A DNA stretch of 64,000 nt, taken from positions 372,001-436,000 of the forward strand of contig RSEE01000010.1 in NCBI GenBank assembly GCA_003971905.1, in the 5' to 3' direction. Under the pieces are notes generated by a model. The model was not told the DNA's origin and made no database searches. It saw only the letters and a program-made list of their open reading frames with translations. Position numbers and translations under genes: made by a program. Numbering within the stretch: the first letter of the stretch is position 1; each line of letters opens with the position of its first letter. Positions 21,863-32,783 of the stretch are shown one piece after another. The DNA comes from Moniliella sp. 'wahieum' (taxonomy: Eukaryota; Basidiomycota; Moniliellomycetes; Moniliellales; Moniliellaceae).

Positions 21863-23228
21863 CGCGTCGAGTTTAGCAACGCTGCGGTCGCAGCGTTACC
21901 GGTTACCCCGCAGCTCCTGGACCCCTTCAACTGCTCTGATGACCTAGGTACTACATGTGACAGCCAATGTGGGGAAAAAGCATATAAGATGAAGAGGTGT
22001 GTTGGGGCTAATAGACGAGCTCACGCTTGCCTTCTTGGCGTCTTGGCACCCTCTAGAAGATAACAGTCCGTGCGCCAACCATCTTCCGTTGGTTACGGCC
22101 CAACGCCAATCAGAGGGCGAGCCGGGCCAATCCTGATGAGGCGAAATCCCTTTCTTCTTGTGGCCGATTGTCGCGCTGAGGAAAAGTGGGGCCGGGGAGA
22201 GGGTGGAGCATCAACGTAAGTAAAACGATGGAGGCTGCCAGGAGCACAGCGCTACAATGCTCCATCTGCTCTGTTTCCATCCGCGCTGCAAGACTCACAC
22301 ACTTCATGAAGCGTTACGGGTATGGTTGAGATCAACAGCAAGTATATTGGTGAGGAAACGCAGAGAGAGGCCAACCCGAGGCCAGGCACAAGGTCAGACC
22401 AGGGCAAGCTGTGGAACACGTGATGCAGCACGTGTGTGAGATGGATGAATGATGCATGATGCATGATGTCAGCTCTCAGCATGCGGCCCTGTGCCAGTCT
22501 TGACGGGTGACGACGCGGTGACGCGTGACGCTTGCTCCCCGGACCTCCGGGGCATTGCCCGATGGGGAAGGATTAAGAAGCCCGCAGACAACCCATTGTG
22601 GCAGTCTGCCGCAGCTCGAACTTGGGCCGAGCAAGTGTGATGATGTGATGCTGGGATCGTCTCGAACCAGCGGCTGAGCACACGCTCATGTAGTAAGAGG
22701 GCCACCGCGGGCGTCAGGCTCAGCGCCTCTGCCCAGCATCGGTCAGTTTGGGATCGGAGGGCAGTGCTGGGTGGTGCTGCCGCCAAGCAGCCCAACGCAT
22801 GGGGCAACAAGATTCGCGCAACGATTGTGCGCAGGCACCGCTCCCCCCGTGCCTGTGTCGATCTCGCGGGGGGCACAGCGCCGCTTTGCCCTGCAACATC
22901 CCGGCGCCGCCACAGTGCCCGCGTGCGAGTCCCGCCTGGCGCCGCAGCGGCTGTGTTCGTGAGCGCGATGGAAAAAAGCGGTGGCGAATCAGGACTGCGG
23001 CGTGGTGCGGTGCGTGCAAGCGACCTGGTGACATCACCGGCCAGCGCCGGACCGGCAGCCGCCCGCAGGAGCCGGGGCAGTGTGGCGGCGTGTGCCCTGC
23101 GTGAGCCGTCGAACGCCGACTCCATGGCGCTTCAGCGGCAGGTTGAAATCCGAACGCTACTCCCGCCCACCACGCTTGCTTGTGCCCCCCAGCACAGCCC
23201 CTGGCCTCCCCGCGCGCTGCCCCCCACC

Positions 23229-26200
23229 ATGCGCATCCCCCTCGACGCCCGCCAGCACCACCGCCCTGCCAGCGGCAGCGACGACGACTCCAGCTCTGGC
23301 GGCGGCAGCAGCAGCTCCGGCTCTGGCTCTGGCTCCGCCCCCAACACGGGCTCCAGCCCCCCCTCCGGCTCCGGCTCCGGCTCCGGCTCCTCCACCTCTT
23401 CCACCCAGACCCTCGTCCTCAACCACATCAGCGGCGCCGGCTCATTGAGCTATACACTTGATGTTACAGTCGAGTCCCAGACGCTCCCTGTTCAGATCGA
23501 CACGGGCTCCAGCGATTTGTGGCTCGCTTCGTCGCGTTGCACCTCAGCACCCTGCCAAGGTGGCGCCAACGGCGAAGTCACCCTCTTCAACCCTCGCGGG
23601 GTCCGCAACGAGGACGCCAACGCCAACGTGACCTACCCCCAGGGCTCTGCCAATGGACCCATCGTTTCTGCCTCGTCTCTTTACGTCGGGCCGGGTCAGG
23701 CGCTACGGATCGACGGCCAGACATTCGTTTCAGCATCCGATGTCGACAACCTCCAGATGGGACCAGGCAACTTTACCGGTATGTTGGGGCTCGGGCCGCC
23801 CGCTGGATCCGTCGTCCAGACCGAGTTGTATGCGCAATCGGGCAACACGAACCAGGGCAACAATGTGAACGACTATGGCTCCACTGGCAGCGTTCTTCCT
23901 GCCTTGTTTCATGGCTTGCCTATCGGCTCCCGCTATATCAGTCTTGGTCTTCGCCGTCTTCCCTCCGAGGGCGGACAAGGCGACAGTACCCTTGCTCTCG
24001 GTGGTGTGGATGCCTCTTTTGTCCCGCCATTTCGGCTATTCACACCGAGGCAGTCGCGCCGGGGCCGGCTCTCAAGATGGGCTCAAGTTCGGACTCGGAC
24101 GACAATTCGGGGGAGATGGTATCCAGCGCGAGACAAGAACCGCGGTGGCGCACCTTTGTTCGTGGCTTGAGCATCGATGTGCAGGGAAGCAATACGAGTA
24201 TCCCTTTGCAGAGCACAGTGGGTGCACAGTACCCTCTTGCTCTTTTCTCTTCAGCTGTTCCCTACTCATTGGCCTCCTCCCATATGCTAGACGCTTTCTA
24301 TGGCGCGTATGGGTTCCAACCTTCGTCCGATGGGGGTTATTATGTGCCATGCAAAACGATGCTCAATGTGACGCTTCAGTTGGGCAACGGCCAAATCTCG
24401 ATCCCCATTCATCCGCTCGATCTCAACTTGGTTCAACAGAATAACGGTGCATCCGACTCGTCCTACTGTCTTGGCGGATTCCAAGCCATCGACGGACCCC
24501 AGGGTACTTTGGATGGAACCGGGATGGAGGGGGCTGACATGGTCATTGGTGCTGCTATGTACGTTTTGTCTTACTTTGGAAAGCGTTGGGATACTGACTC
24601 GAGCGCTCATTCCCAGGATGCGGAGTATTTACAGTGTTTTCAGTTGTGACCCGCTCAACGGCACAGTGGCCAGTTCCTCGGGGTGCAACCCGCAGATTGG
24701 CTTTTACCCTCTGGTGACCAATATCTCAGCAGCCCAAGATCAATTTAACCAAGTACGCGTCCAAAAGCACTCCCTTGGTCCTGATCCCAAGGCAAAGTCG
24801 AGCAGCAAGGGTCTGTCGGCCGGCATCAAGGCGCTGATTGGGGTTCTGTGTGCAGTGGCCGGCATTGTGCTCATCATGTTGGCCGTGCTGCTTTGGATGC
24901 GCCGGCAACGCAAGCAACGCCAGGCTCATGTTATGGCTATGAAGCTTCAATCGCGCGAGCCCAAACCGGGCGAATCTGGTCTGGCTAGCTCAGCTGGGCT
25001 TGGGGCAGCGGGCATGTCGCATACCATGTCGGACAAGACCCCAGGCCCGCTGGAAGGGTTGATGCCAACGGTTTCACGGTCGGGCCGCATTTCGGCTGAC
25101 TCGTTCCACTCGCCAGCGGAGAGTATGCGGTCCAACTGGACGGGCAATCAGCTGGAGCATGCACGTCAGGTCAACTTGATGAACGGTGTATTTGACGAAG
25201 ATGTCGGCCAGCCGGGAGACGAGGACCCGACAACCCCCGCGGCCGCGGGAGTAGCAGCCAACTTTGGTTCACATTTGTCTCCCACCGATCCGGCCGGGGC
25301 AACTTCTTCCGTCGGCCTTACCTCCTCCAACCTGGACCCTAACGATCCGTATCGCGATGCCAAAAATCAAGGGAGCCTACCTCAAGAAGCATCCCTCGTT
25401 TGAGCGCCACCCTCCTCCTCCAGCAAGTACGGATCCCTTTGCCTCGGACTCGTCTCCAATCGAGGGTCCTCCGTCGGCACAATCGCCACCGGCCGCTGCA
25501 GACGCTGAGGTCGCTGGGACGGCTAGGGCAGGCGCTTCAGCTTCGAACTTGGCCAATTCGGACGTTTTGGACCCCTTTGCGTCTCATCCGCCGTCTCATC
25601 CCCCACGTCGAGTGCTAGCGACGAAGGAAGCGGGAGCGACCACCTCTTCCACCCATCAAAGCCGAACCCCCCCATCCCTTCCCAGGGACCTTCTCCCCGG
25701 GCGGAGTTGGTGTCGGCCCCGGCAATGGAAGCTCGGGCACCGTCATCTACCTCTGGGCACACAGCCTACGAGTCACTGGACGAGATGCAAGACCTGGCCG
25801 CGCTGCCTGGTGCGCAGGCAGCTGTGCTCGGAACGGAGCAGGTGCCTACCCAGCGTGGACATAGCCCTACCTCTTCTGCTTCCCCCCCCGCCCCGCAGCA
25901 GCCGAGGCGTTGGTGCGCACAGGATCTCACTCCCCGCCCCCGAGGAAACCCGTGCCTACCACCCCGACGGCGTTGAAGCGCACTTCGCCCACCGCCCCGC
26001 ATGCATCAGCCCCGCCCACCGACGTCACGACGACTCCCATTGTGGATACCACCACTACGGGCACCGGCCCTGTTGCTACGATGGCCGCCGCGCATAACTC
26101 TACCAATGCTCCCGCCCCCACCCCGGCTTCGGCTCCCAAGCCCGCACCTGCACCAGCACCTGTTCCTATTCCTGCTCCTGTCCCTGAAACGGTTCCTGCT

Positions 26201-27013
26201 CATCCCGTATCTGTTCCCGTATCTGTTCCCGCCCCGACTCCCGCTTTTGTTCCCGCCCCTGCTCCTGCTCCTGCCTCGATCCCTGCACCCACTCCCACTT
26301 TCACCGCTGCGCCGGCTCCGGCAACCACCCCTGTTATTGATTCGGCTCGTGCCCTCGGCACGGCTCCTCCCGCCACTGCACCTCCCAAAGCCACAGCCCC
26401 CACTCCTGTGTCTCCCCCCGAGTCGGACCTCGCGGCATCTGCCCCGTCGGCGCCTATCTCTACGGCCAAGGTACCCCGCACCACTCTACCTCCTGTTACC
26501 ACGCAATCGTCGACCGGACACAGTGCACCAATTGTTCCTTCTCCTTTGGGGCCGGTTGGACGTCCCTCCCAAACGCTGCCCTCGCGCTCTCCCGCTGCGT
26601 CATTGCGAATGGCCTCTGGCCCTGCTCCGCCTCGTGCAAGCATGATGTCCCCTCCATCTATGCGGGCCGCTTCGACGGGCGGGCCGCCTGCTGGGGCCGC
26701 ACCGATGATGGCACCCGACTTGTTCTTCGACCCTAGCCTGCTTCCCCCTCCCCTGCCCGCCGGAGGGAAGGGTGGGCTCAATGCTCTGGCTCACCAGCTC
26801 CACCGTGCCACAGCCGGAACCAGTTCCGCGTTCAACCCGTCGGGCTCGGTGTCGGGTCATGCCACACCTTCGCAATGGTCGCCTACCTCATCCTGGACGT
26901 CTCCGACGCAGAGCTTCGTGCCGGCGCCTCATGTACGGATGCAGCCTGCGTTCATGCAACAGCAGCAGCAGCAGGACCGGCAGGACGATAGCGATGATAA
27001 CGGACATCTGTGA
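23229..27013 (+). CDS. Membrane-anchored pepsin-like (A1) protein with long Pro-rich tail
   Basis: Extracellular A1 aspartic-protease fold with one membrane helix and a very long cytoplasmic tail. After MRIPLDARQHH comes a Ser/Gly linker, then the first active-site motif QIDTGSSDLWLAS (about 23497), an MLGLGPP flap-side segment, and a C-terminal lobe YVPCKTMLNVTL. At the second active-site position the sequence reads LALFSSAVPYSLAS: a serine stands where Asp is expected. Intron 24559-24616 (58 nt) leads to MRSIYSVFSC. The helix ALIGVLCAVAGIVLIMLAVLLW (24825-24893) is followed by RRQRKQR. The tail (to 27013) has Ser/Pro then Pro-Ala dipeptide arrays (26100-26480) and ends with a Gln run. Frame changes near 24035, 25380, 25690 and 25905. 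No signal peptide was found directly upstream, so an earlier exon may be missing. Confidence 0.75.
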
Positions 27014-27839
27014 TCCTACCATTTCTCCAGACCCCTCTTTTGCTTCCCCTTCTTGCCTCTGTTCCCTTTTTTTCTTTGGTTCTCCCGTCCTTGCCGTTGT
27101 CACCAGCCTGGCCCGCATTTCCATGCCCCCGCTTTGGCTTTGGGTCTTGGCCCCTTTGAATTGCCCGGGAGCAGGAGATGCGGTGTAGGGCGAGGATATA
27201 ACAGCGACAAAGGTGCGCCTTTCTCTGTACCTCGTTCATTACATGTCTGTTTGATGTCCCGTCTCCCTTCGCGTGTTTTGTCCTGGCGTCGACATGCGCC
27301 CGAGCCCCTGAAACTATATCTTGGTAAAAGCCATGTAGCATGAAAGAACGATGATCGATGATGTGGATGACGCTGGCGTGCAAAAGCACAGGAGACCGGG
27401 CGATGTTTTAAACTCGATTCACTTCGCGACTTTCTCGGCCTTTCGATCGCCTCCGTCGATCTCCAAACTTTCTTCTTCGGTGGTGTCTTCCGCGCTCACG
27501 CGCTCACCCTCCAACCTTCCGCAACTTGCAGGTATACACCGATATTGACACCGACACCGATGAGCCCGGCCCTACAACTTCAGCCACACCCTTCCGCTCG
27601 CGGCGCGTCGACGAAAAAACACGAGATGAGACACAATTCCTTGATCCATTCCCTGCAAGTGACGGCACTTCCTCCTACCTCCTATCCATCCTTTAATTAT
27701 CACCCCGTTCCAGCACCCGTAACGCGTCAGCTCAGTGGGCGCTGTCCCACCTCCACTATCCGTGGGTTGGGTTCATGGTAACCAAATACCCTCCTGTGGT
27801 CTGAATTATGATGTGGATGGCCTCTTAGTATAGTCATCA

Positions 27840-28045
27840 CTACCGACCCCTTTTTGATAGTGTACACGTCATCAATATCCATGGTGGCAGTGATGTCGCT
27901 GATGTCAGAAACCTTAATTATTCTGACATCGAGGATGTCAGCGCCATCTCGGCTCTCCCTAGCGATCCTGAGGTCAAGGACGCGAGTGAGGTCAAATCTG
28001 TTGTCGGCGATCACAACGACATCAGTGCCATCAGTCTTCAAGCTT
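27840..28045 (+). pseudogene. Asp/Val/Ser/Ile-rich coding-like remnant
   Basis: One plus frame reads DVADVRNLNYSDIEDVSAIS, then DPEVKDASEVKSVVGDHNDIS with no stop. It is built from GATGTC/GACATC words, in the style of 32440-33000. No family recognised; may be a decayed acidic repeat protein or just low-complexity DNA. Confidence 0.3.
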
Positions 28046-28326
28046 CAACGTTCAAAAGCAAAAGGCAATGGTCCCTGGATCTGCTTATGCAACCTCGATG
28101 GTGGCCGGTCAGAGGGGCACCCTCGCATCGTATCTTTGTGCGGGGCGATGGCCCCGTGTTCCGCCGCTGTTCCGCCTCCTTGGGTGTGTTTGCCGCGTAT
28201 TCGCTGCTTCGCCACAGTTGACCAGCGATGGGCCAGACATTCATCAATCACACCACTACTTTTCTTTGCATCTCGTCCAACTGAGCGATCTGTGGGTGAC
28301 CGCTATGCGCTTCTCACTAGGAAACC

Positions 28327-28345
28327 ACCGGGCCCACGGCCCGGT
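28327..28345. repeat. GC hairpin, copy 1
   Basis: ACCGGGCCCACGGCCCGGT: arms ACCGGGCC/GGCCCGGT around a CAC loop. It is followed by CTTCGCCCCAGC, also present after copy 2. Confidence 0.85.
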
Positions 28346-28472
28346 CTGCTGAGGCTTCGCCCCAGCCTGTTGGGCTGGGTCTCCGTTGCCACCGTAGCCG
28401 CCGTTCCACTGGTCCACCGGTCCACACCGTTCCACGCTGGAGAGACGAAATAATATCACCAACGAGGAGACC

Positions 28473-28491
28473 ACCGGGCCTACGGCCCGGT
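28473..28491. repeat. GC hairpin, copy 2
   Basis: ACCGGGCCTACGGCCCGGT, differing from copy 1 by one loop base. It lies 146 bases downstream, in the same orientation, with similar flanks. Confidence 0.85.
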
Positions 28492-28999
28492 CAGCTCTTC
28501 GCCCCAGCTCGGTGCTTGGCCGCCCCTTAGCCACCGTTCCCCCTAGAGATACGCGCTGGCTTGGTGGACTGGAACGTGGCACGCGTCAGCTGATGTAAAA
28601 GTGTACAGGGCGTTTCCCACATTTCCCATTTTTTCACCCGGCCTCACGTAGTACGAAGAGTACTAGAGTATTGGTGGAGCTAGTGTAGCGGCTAGCGAAG
28701 CTTGAAGCTTGAAGAGCTAGTGAAGCGAAGCTTGAAGAGAGTAGAGATCTGAGAATCGCAGTAGGCGATCAGTCGATGGCGCCGCAGGCAGCAGGGTTGT
28801 ACTGGTGCTCTCGTGCGGCCCCGTGCGGCGCCAGTACAGAAGGGGCTGTGTAGTGTAAGGTGCATCCCAAAGCATCTAAATACGATGGGCGTGAGAAAAT
28901 GGTCTCGTCGGTCTGAGCAAACGAGCAACTCATGTAACGCCGCAGGCGCAGACCGCGTACCGGAAGGTGTTGAGCCATCAGGTGGCTCGTGCTTTGGCC

Positions 29000-29210
29000 A
29001 ATGTCCCTTCAGTTCCTCCTCAGGCCTAGGAGTTCCGTTGTTTTTCTCTCCTGTTTTTCCTTGTTCCGCAGCTTAGCCCCTGGTGGCGACTCGCTGCTTA
29101 ATGTTCCTCTGTAGTAGGCGTTGTTGGTTGGCTTAGACCACCACCACCACCATCAGTGCGATTGCATCACCTTCGAGGACCATCTGGACTCCAGCTCTCA
29201 TCAGAAGGCG
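29000..29210 (+). repeat. Dispersed repeat, block shared with 37 kb
   Basis: Shares ordered blocks with 37065-37235: CTGTTTTTCCTTGTTC, GCTTAGCCCCT, GCGACT, CCTCTGTAG, GTTGGTT, GCTTAGA/GTTTAGA, CCACCACCACCA, TCGAGGACCATC and CTCATCA. Confidence 0.7.
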
Positions 29211-29386
29211 GTACATGAGAGCACCGCGACGCCTTTAAAGCTCTGTCAATGATAGGGATGCAGTATAGAGAAAACTAGTAACTCCGCTCCTCCTCTCACT
29301 GGCATGGTTCGGTGTAAGTAATCTAATGTCCTTGACCCAAGTTGCAACACGGTGGTTGAGCTCCGTTGTTTTGGCCAACGTCTCTA

Positions 29387-29500
29387 ATCGCCAAGTGGCA
29401 CCCCAGTAGGGTAAAGACGTAGTGCAAAAGCGCCGAACCTTCCTGGTCATTCCTTCCAATATACTCCTTCCTGGAAGGCACAGGAGTATTCTCTAGCCTG
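29387..29500 (+). repeat. Dispersed repeat, block also at 30958-31060
   Basis: TCGCCAAGTGGCACC-CAGTAGGGTAAA, then TCATTCCTTCCAA and GGAGTATTCTCTAGCCT are shared with 30958-31060 in the same orientation. Confidence 0.75.
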
Positions 29501-29517
29501 TGTATTTTCTTGACTCT

Positions 29518-29740
29518 TGTTACGAGGCACTCCGGTGTCTCCCGACGCAGAGCCCCGCATGTCATAGGCATCTCTTACTAGCACGTCAGTCTCTACATAG
29601 GCTAGCAAGAGAGAGCTTATCTATCCATGCAGCTGGGATCCTTCGCAGCCCGCTCAATATGGGCGCATGGGTACTGTTATGGGCGCTCCGGTCATCTCTC
29701 CGGAGACCACCCCGCATGTCGTAGAACCCTCATCGACGCA
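29518..29740 (+). repeat. Dispersed repeat, CTCCGGTG block
   Basis: TGTTACGAGGCACTCCGGTGTC through GTCATAGGCATCTCTTACTAGCACGTCAGTCTC to GCTAGCAAGAGAGAGC (29518-29617). A shorter second copy (GCGCTCCGGTCATCTC to CCCCGCATGTCGTAGA) follows at 29690-29730. Copies are also at 21268 and, inverted, at 30646. Confidence 0.75.
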
Positions 29741-30106
29741 CACGCCATTCCCACGACACTTGTGAGTAAAAGCCAGCACGGACGACTTGCCACGGATGTT
29801 TTCCGCGGAGTGCCAGGAGAGGACCGGACTTAACGGTACGATGCTTCGTATCAGCGGCATCCGGTCTTGATAGAACTCCACATCGACTGCGCCCCCCCGG
29901 CTCGCAGTCTGGACAGAACATGCCGCCCTTTTCCGTTTACTACTGTAGATTCCCCTTCCTTCTGTTGACGCCTGTTGTGATGTTACGATATATAAGCAGT
30001 CGGTCGGAGGCTCGCTGGCGGTGATCCTCACCGTTGGGCCCCCACGTCAAAACCCCCGTCTATACTCCCGACTTCCCTCTTCAAGCTTCACTCCTCACCG
30101 TTATAT

Positions 30107-30257
30107 GCTTACGAATTTACGACTTACGTCGAGCACTCTGCAATAAGTCGCGGTTACTATATCAGTAGCACTTGCTCTTATTTAGGACTCTGTCTGTTCC
30201 CGCCAACTATAGCGTACCAAGTGTGGTAACCAACTATAGCGTACCAAGTGTGGTAAC
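30107..30257 (+). repeat. Repeat block plus 27-base tandem duplication
   Basis: 30107-30210 matches 21758-21862 (TTACGAATTTACGACTTACGTCGA, CAGTAGCACTTGCTCTT, TTTAGGACT). It runs into two perfect 27-base copies of a unit starting CAACTATAGCGTACCAAG (30204-30230 and 30231-30257), which looks like a very recent duplication. Confidence 0.8.
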
Positions 30258-30527
30258 CCGCGAGGAACGGAGTAACTTCGGAGATCTTGCACCCCTCCAA
30301 TTGGTCTTACGACTTACGAACACGGCTCCTACCTCGGAGGGTCTGAGCTGCGGCCTTTGCACGCAGGCAGCTACCCAAACTAGAGGGTCTCTCCCTTGCC
30401 TCTATACCCGCTCGGTTCAACCAGGATCTGAAGCAGGACCTAACGTACGCAACTTTAATGCCATGTCCAAGGGCTTTCACCCCTGAATTCTGGGGTCGAG
30501 CTCCGTCTCGGGGCTCGCCCCATGACA

Positions 30528-30748
30528 GGTACGATGCTTTTTGTTCCCATTGCGCCCACAGTCTTGGCAGAGCCCTTTGTCTGCTGCGCCCCCTACCGGA
30601 CCGCGGACTTGACAGAACAAACTGCGCTTTATGCCTTACTACTGTAGCTCTCTCTTGCTAGGCATGTAGAGACTGATGACGTGTTTGGAAGAGATGCCTA
30701 TGACATGTGTGGCTCCCCGTCGAGAGACACCGGAGCGTCCCATAACAG
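30528..30748 (-). repeat. Inverted copy of the dispersed repeat
   Basis: 30646-30748 is the reverse complement of 29518-29617 with about one mismatch in ten. 30528-30640 resembles 21444-21500 and 29836-29930 in direct orientation. The opposite polarity of adjacent blocks shows rearrangement. Confidence 0.75.
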
Positions 30749-30957
30749 CTCTGTAGCTCACCCGCTCATGTGCAAAATGCAATACACCGTCAACTGCCTG
30801 CTCTCTGGTCTTTCACATCATTATTCAGCCACCGGACACGGTTCCATGCGCTAGTATGTCCGTCGAAGCGGACGGTGCACTACACAGTGCAAGTACTTGC
30901 GCTATGTGTGGCAGTTGCAGCACGGTTCCATGTGGCGTATACCAGGCCAAGTGCCAG

Positions 30958-31060
30958 TCGCCAAGTGGCACCACAGTAGGGTAAAAGGGCAGCCTAAGGG
31001 ACCCTTCCTTATCATTCCTTCCAACATTCCTTCCTGGAGGGAGTATTCTCTAGCCTCTAC
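30958..31060 (+). repeat. Dispersed repeat, second copy of the 29387 block
   Basis: Direct copy of 29387-29500 with scattered substitutions and a few missing bases. Confidence 0.75.
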
Positions 31061-31197
31061 TGTAGCTCTCATGTGCAAATGTTTAGTAGCACTCGTAGCA
31101 GTTATTAAAGGCGAGGCCAGCTCTTACTCCCCACCTCCTGAACGCTTTCGGACCCCGCAAGTCTCGATATGACTCCCATCAGACCCGGTGTGGGATT

Positions 31198-31482
31198 TTG
31201 ATGACAGCCAGTGGCCTAGCGAGGCAACCAGACTGCATCCAGGACCAGCAGGACGACATCCGCCCACACCCCGGCCATACGTTTGTTCACCTCCAAGCCG
31301 ACTTCCAAGCCGGGGCCAGCCGCCTGTTGGAGAGCATGACGTGCCCGGCACCCCATGTGGAGGGCCATGATCCGACTCCAAGATCAGGTCTCGCAGGCGT
31401 CCGCGAAGCCCTAAGTGGAGTAAACGAAATGCAACATGAACTCCATGAAGCCCAAAACGGAAAGTTCTTCATGAGATCATGA
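31198..31482 (+). CDS. Small hypothetical open frame
   Basis: 94 residues (MMTASGLARQPDC). It has no recognised domain; the second half (LAGVREALSGVNEMQHELHEAQNG) could form a short amphipathic helix. It is adjacent to decayed repeats and may be a remnant of one. Listed only because its composition looks more protein-like than its neighbours. Confidence 0.2.
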   Translation: MMTASGLARQPDCIQDQQDDIRPHPGHTFVHLQADFQAGASRLLESMTCPAPHVEGHDPTPRSGLAGVREALSGVNEMQHELHEAQNGKFFMRS

Positions 31483-32590
31483 CGCGGACGGCCACGACGC
31501 AGGCCAGTGCGAGTCAAGATGAAGAAACGCGGACTGGAGATGATGTTGGCCAAGTCCGCAGCCCTATGTCTGTAAGCCTCCAACATTTTTCATCTTCAGA
31601 TGATTAAGGCTGACCACAGCATCTTTTCCGTTTAACCGCATTTTGGTTTTGCAACGCAAAAACAGCTAGTCATGTGTTGAATGAAGGCGCCTGAGAAGCG
31701 TCTCATCTCTAGGAGCCTTCTGTGCGGTGTGTACTATCTATCTTAACCGCTCGAGACCCAGCTTTCTCTCTGACAAAAGGAAGAAAGGAAGATTGGGCTG
31801 AACAGGAATGGGCCAAAACTCACGCTGTCAGACCGAGGCCTCCTGGCACCGTTATCGATGCTGTAAAGGGTGCCTAGGCCAAGAAAAGTACGGGCAAGGA
31901 TACCGCTAGCGATAGCGGCAGCTATCCGCTACGAGATCGTAACTAATGTGCGTATCTTCATTTGGTTCCTTTCCTCTTCACGGTACGTTCTGAACGCTTC
32001 TACCCGAACCCACTTGCAGGTGTGGAGCCGCACCACTGGGTACGTAAGGCCCGCGGGCCCACGTTGGGTGTCGCCAGTGTCGCCTCATTTCGTAAGAAGG
32101 TTGTCAAACATGACCTGGGATACTATGACCGCAACCTCAAAACGGCGTGGAGGGCAGGATCCGTCCGATGCGCATTCCCATCCTCCTTCATCTCTGTCTC
32201 GATTTGCTGAATATACAACCAGGTGGAGAAGCTGTCTAACGGACTTTGAAACCAGTGGGACATTTCACTGGATGTCATCCCTGAGACTCCGATGCAACTG
32301 TACCCGCTGAGCCTCGTTGCAGCGCCTGTGATACTAACCCTTCGAACACATGTGGTGACCGGCCCGATATGCAATACCAATCTATCCAAATACCAGATCT
32401 CCTCTTTTGTGGTTTAATTATAGGATTAGCCATTATTATTGGATAGTCCCCCCCATTGGCAAGGAACGTGTACGCAGCAGGAGCAGTCATAGTCCTCGAT
32501 GTCGACAGTGTCATCGGGAGACATTGATGTCGGGGTACCCGGGGACATCTATGCCATCGTTGGAGACCTATTACCCCTATGGTATCACCC

Positions 32591-32783
32591 ACGTCAATGA
32601 CACCCCCGACGTCTAAGCCTCCCCCGACGTCAATGACACCCCCGACGTCTAAGCCTCCCCCGGCGTCAATGACACCCCCGACGTCTAAGCCCCCTCCGAC
32701 GTCTAAGGAACTCACGACGTCAATGACACCCCCGACGTCAATGACATCCCCGACGTCTAAGGCACCCCCGACGTCTAAGGCAT
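32591..32783. repeat. 18-base minisatellite, (C)CCCCGACGTCTAAG / CCCCCGACGTCAATGACA
   Basis: About ten units alternating two 18-base variants. In the plus frame each unit would read xxxPDV, with the codon after Val either AAT or TAA, so a stop recurs in register. The minus strand is open and reads an LDVGG-VIDVGG repeat, which is a by-product of the period being a multiple of three. Confidence 0.85.

Larger units (their letters stand above)
19926..23228. other. Gene-poor region with decayed repeats
   Basis: About 3.3 kb with no supported gene. The longest open frames (for example 20141-20866 minus) have no motifs and an atypical composition. It contains a 9-base tandem repeat and a dispersed repeat copy, listed separately. 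From about 22700 the sequence becomes GC-rich and probably holds the promoter and possibly the unrecognised signal-peptide exon of the protease-like gene. Confidence 0.5.

Noticed and set aside
24208..24253. Intron ending in TTTTCTCTTCAG within the protease-like gene
   Set aside because: The acceptor is good, but removal would delete a conserved beta strand, shift the frame and leave only 37 nt with a weak donor. It is kept as a caveat to the serine-for-aspartate observation.
28740..28930. Coding region in the CTTGAAG-rich stretch
   Set aside because: Short frames only, dominated by simple repeats; no motif on either strand.
32591..32783. CRISPR-like array
   Set aside because: Units are contiguous 18-base copies without unique spacers, in a eukaryotic genome; this is a minisatellite.
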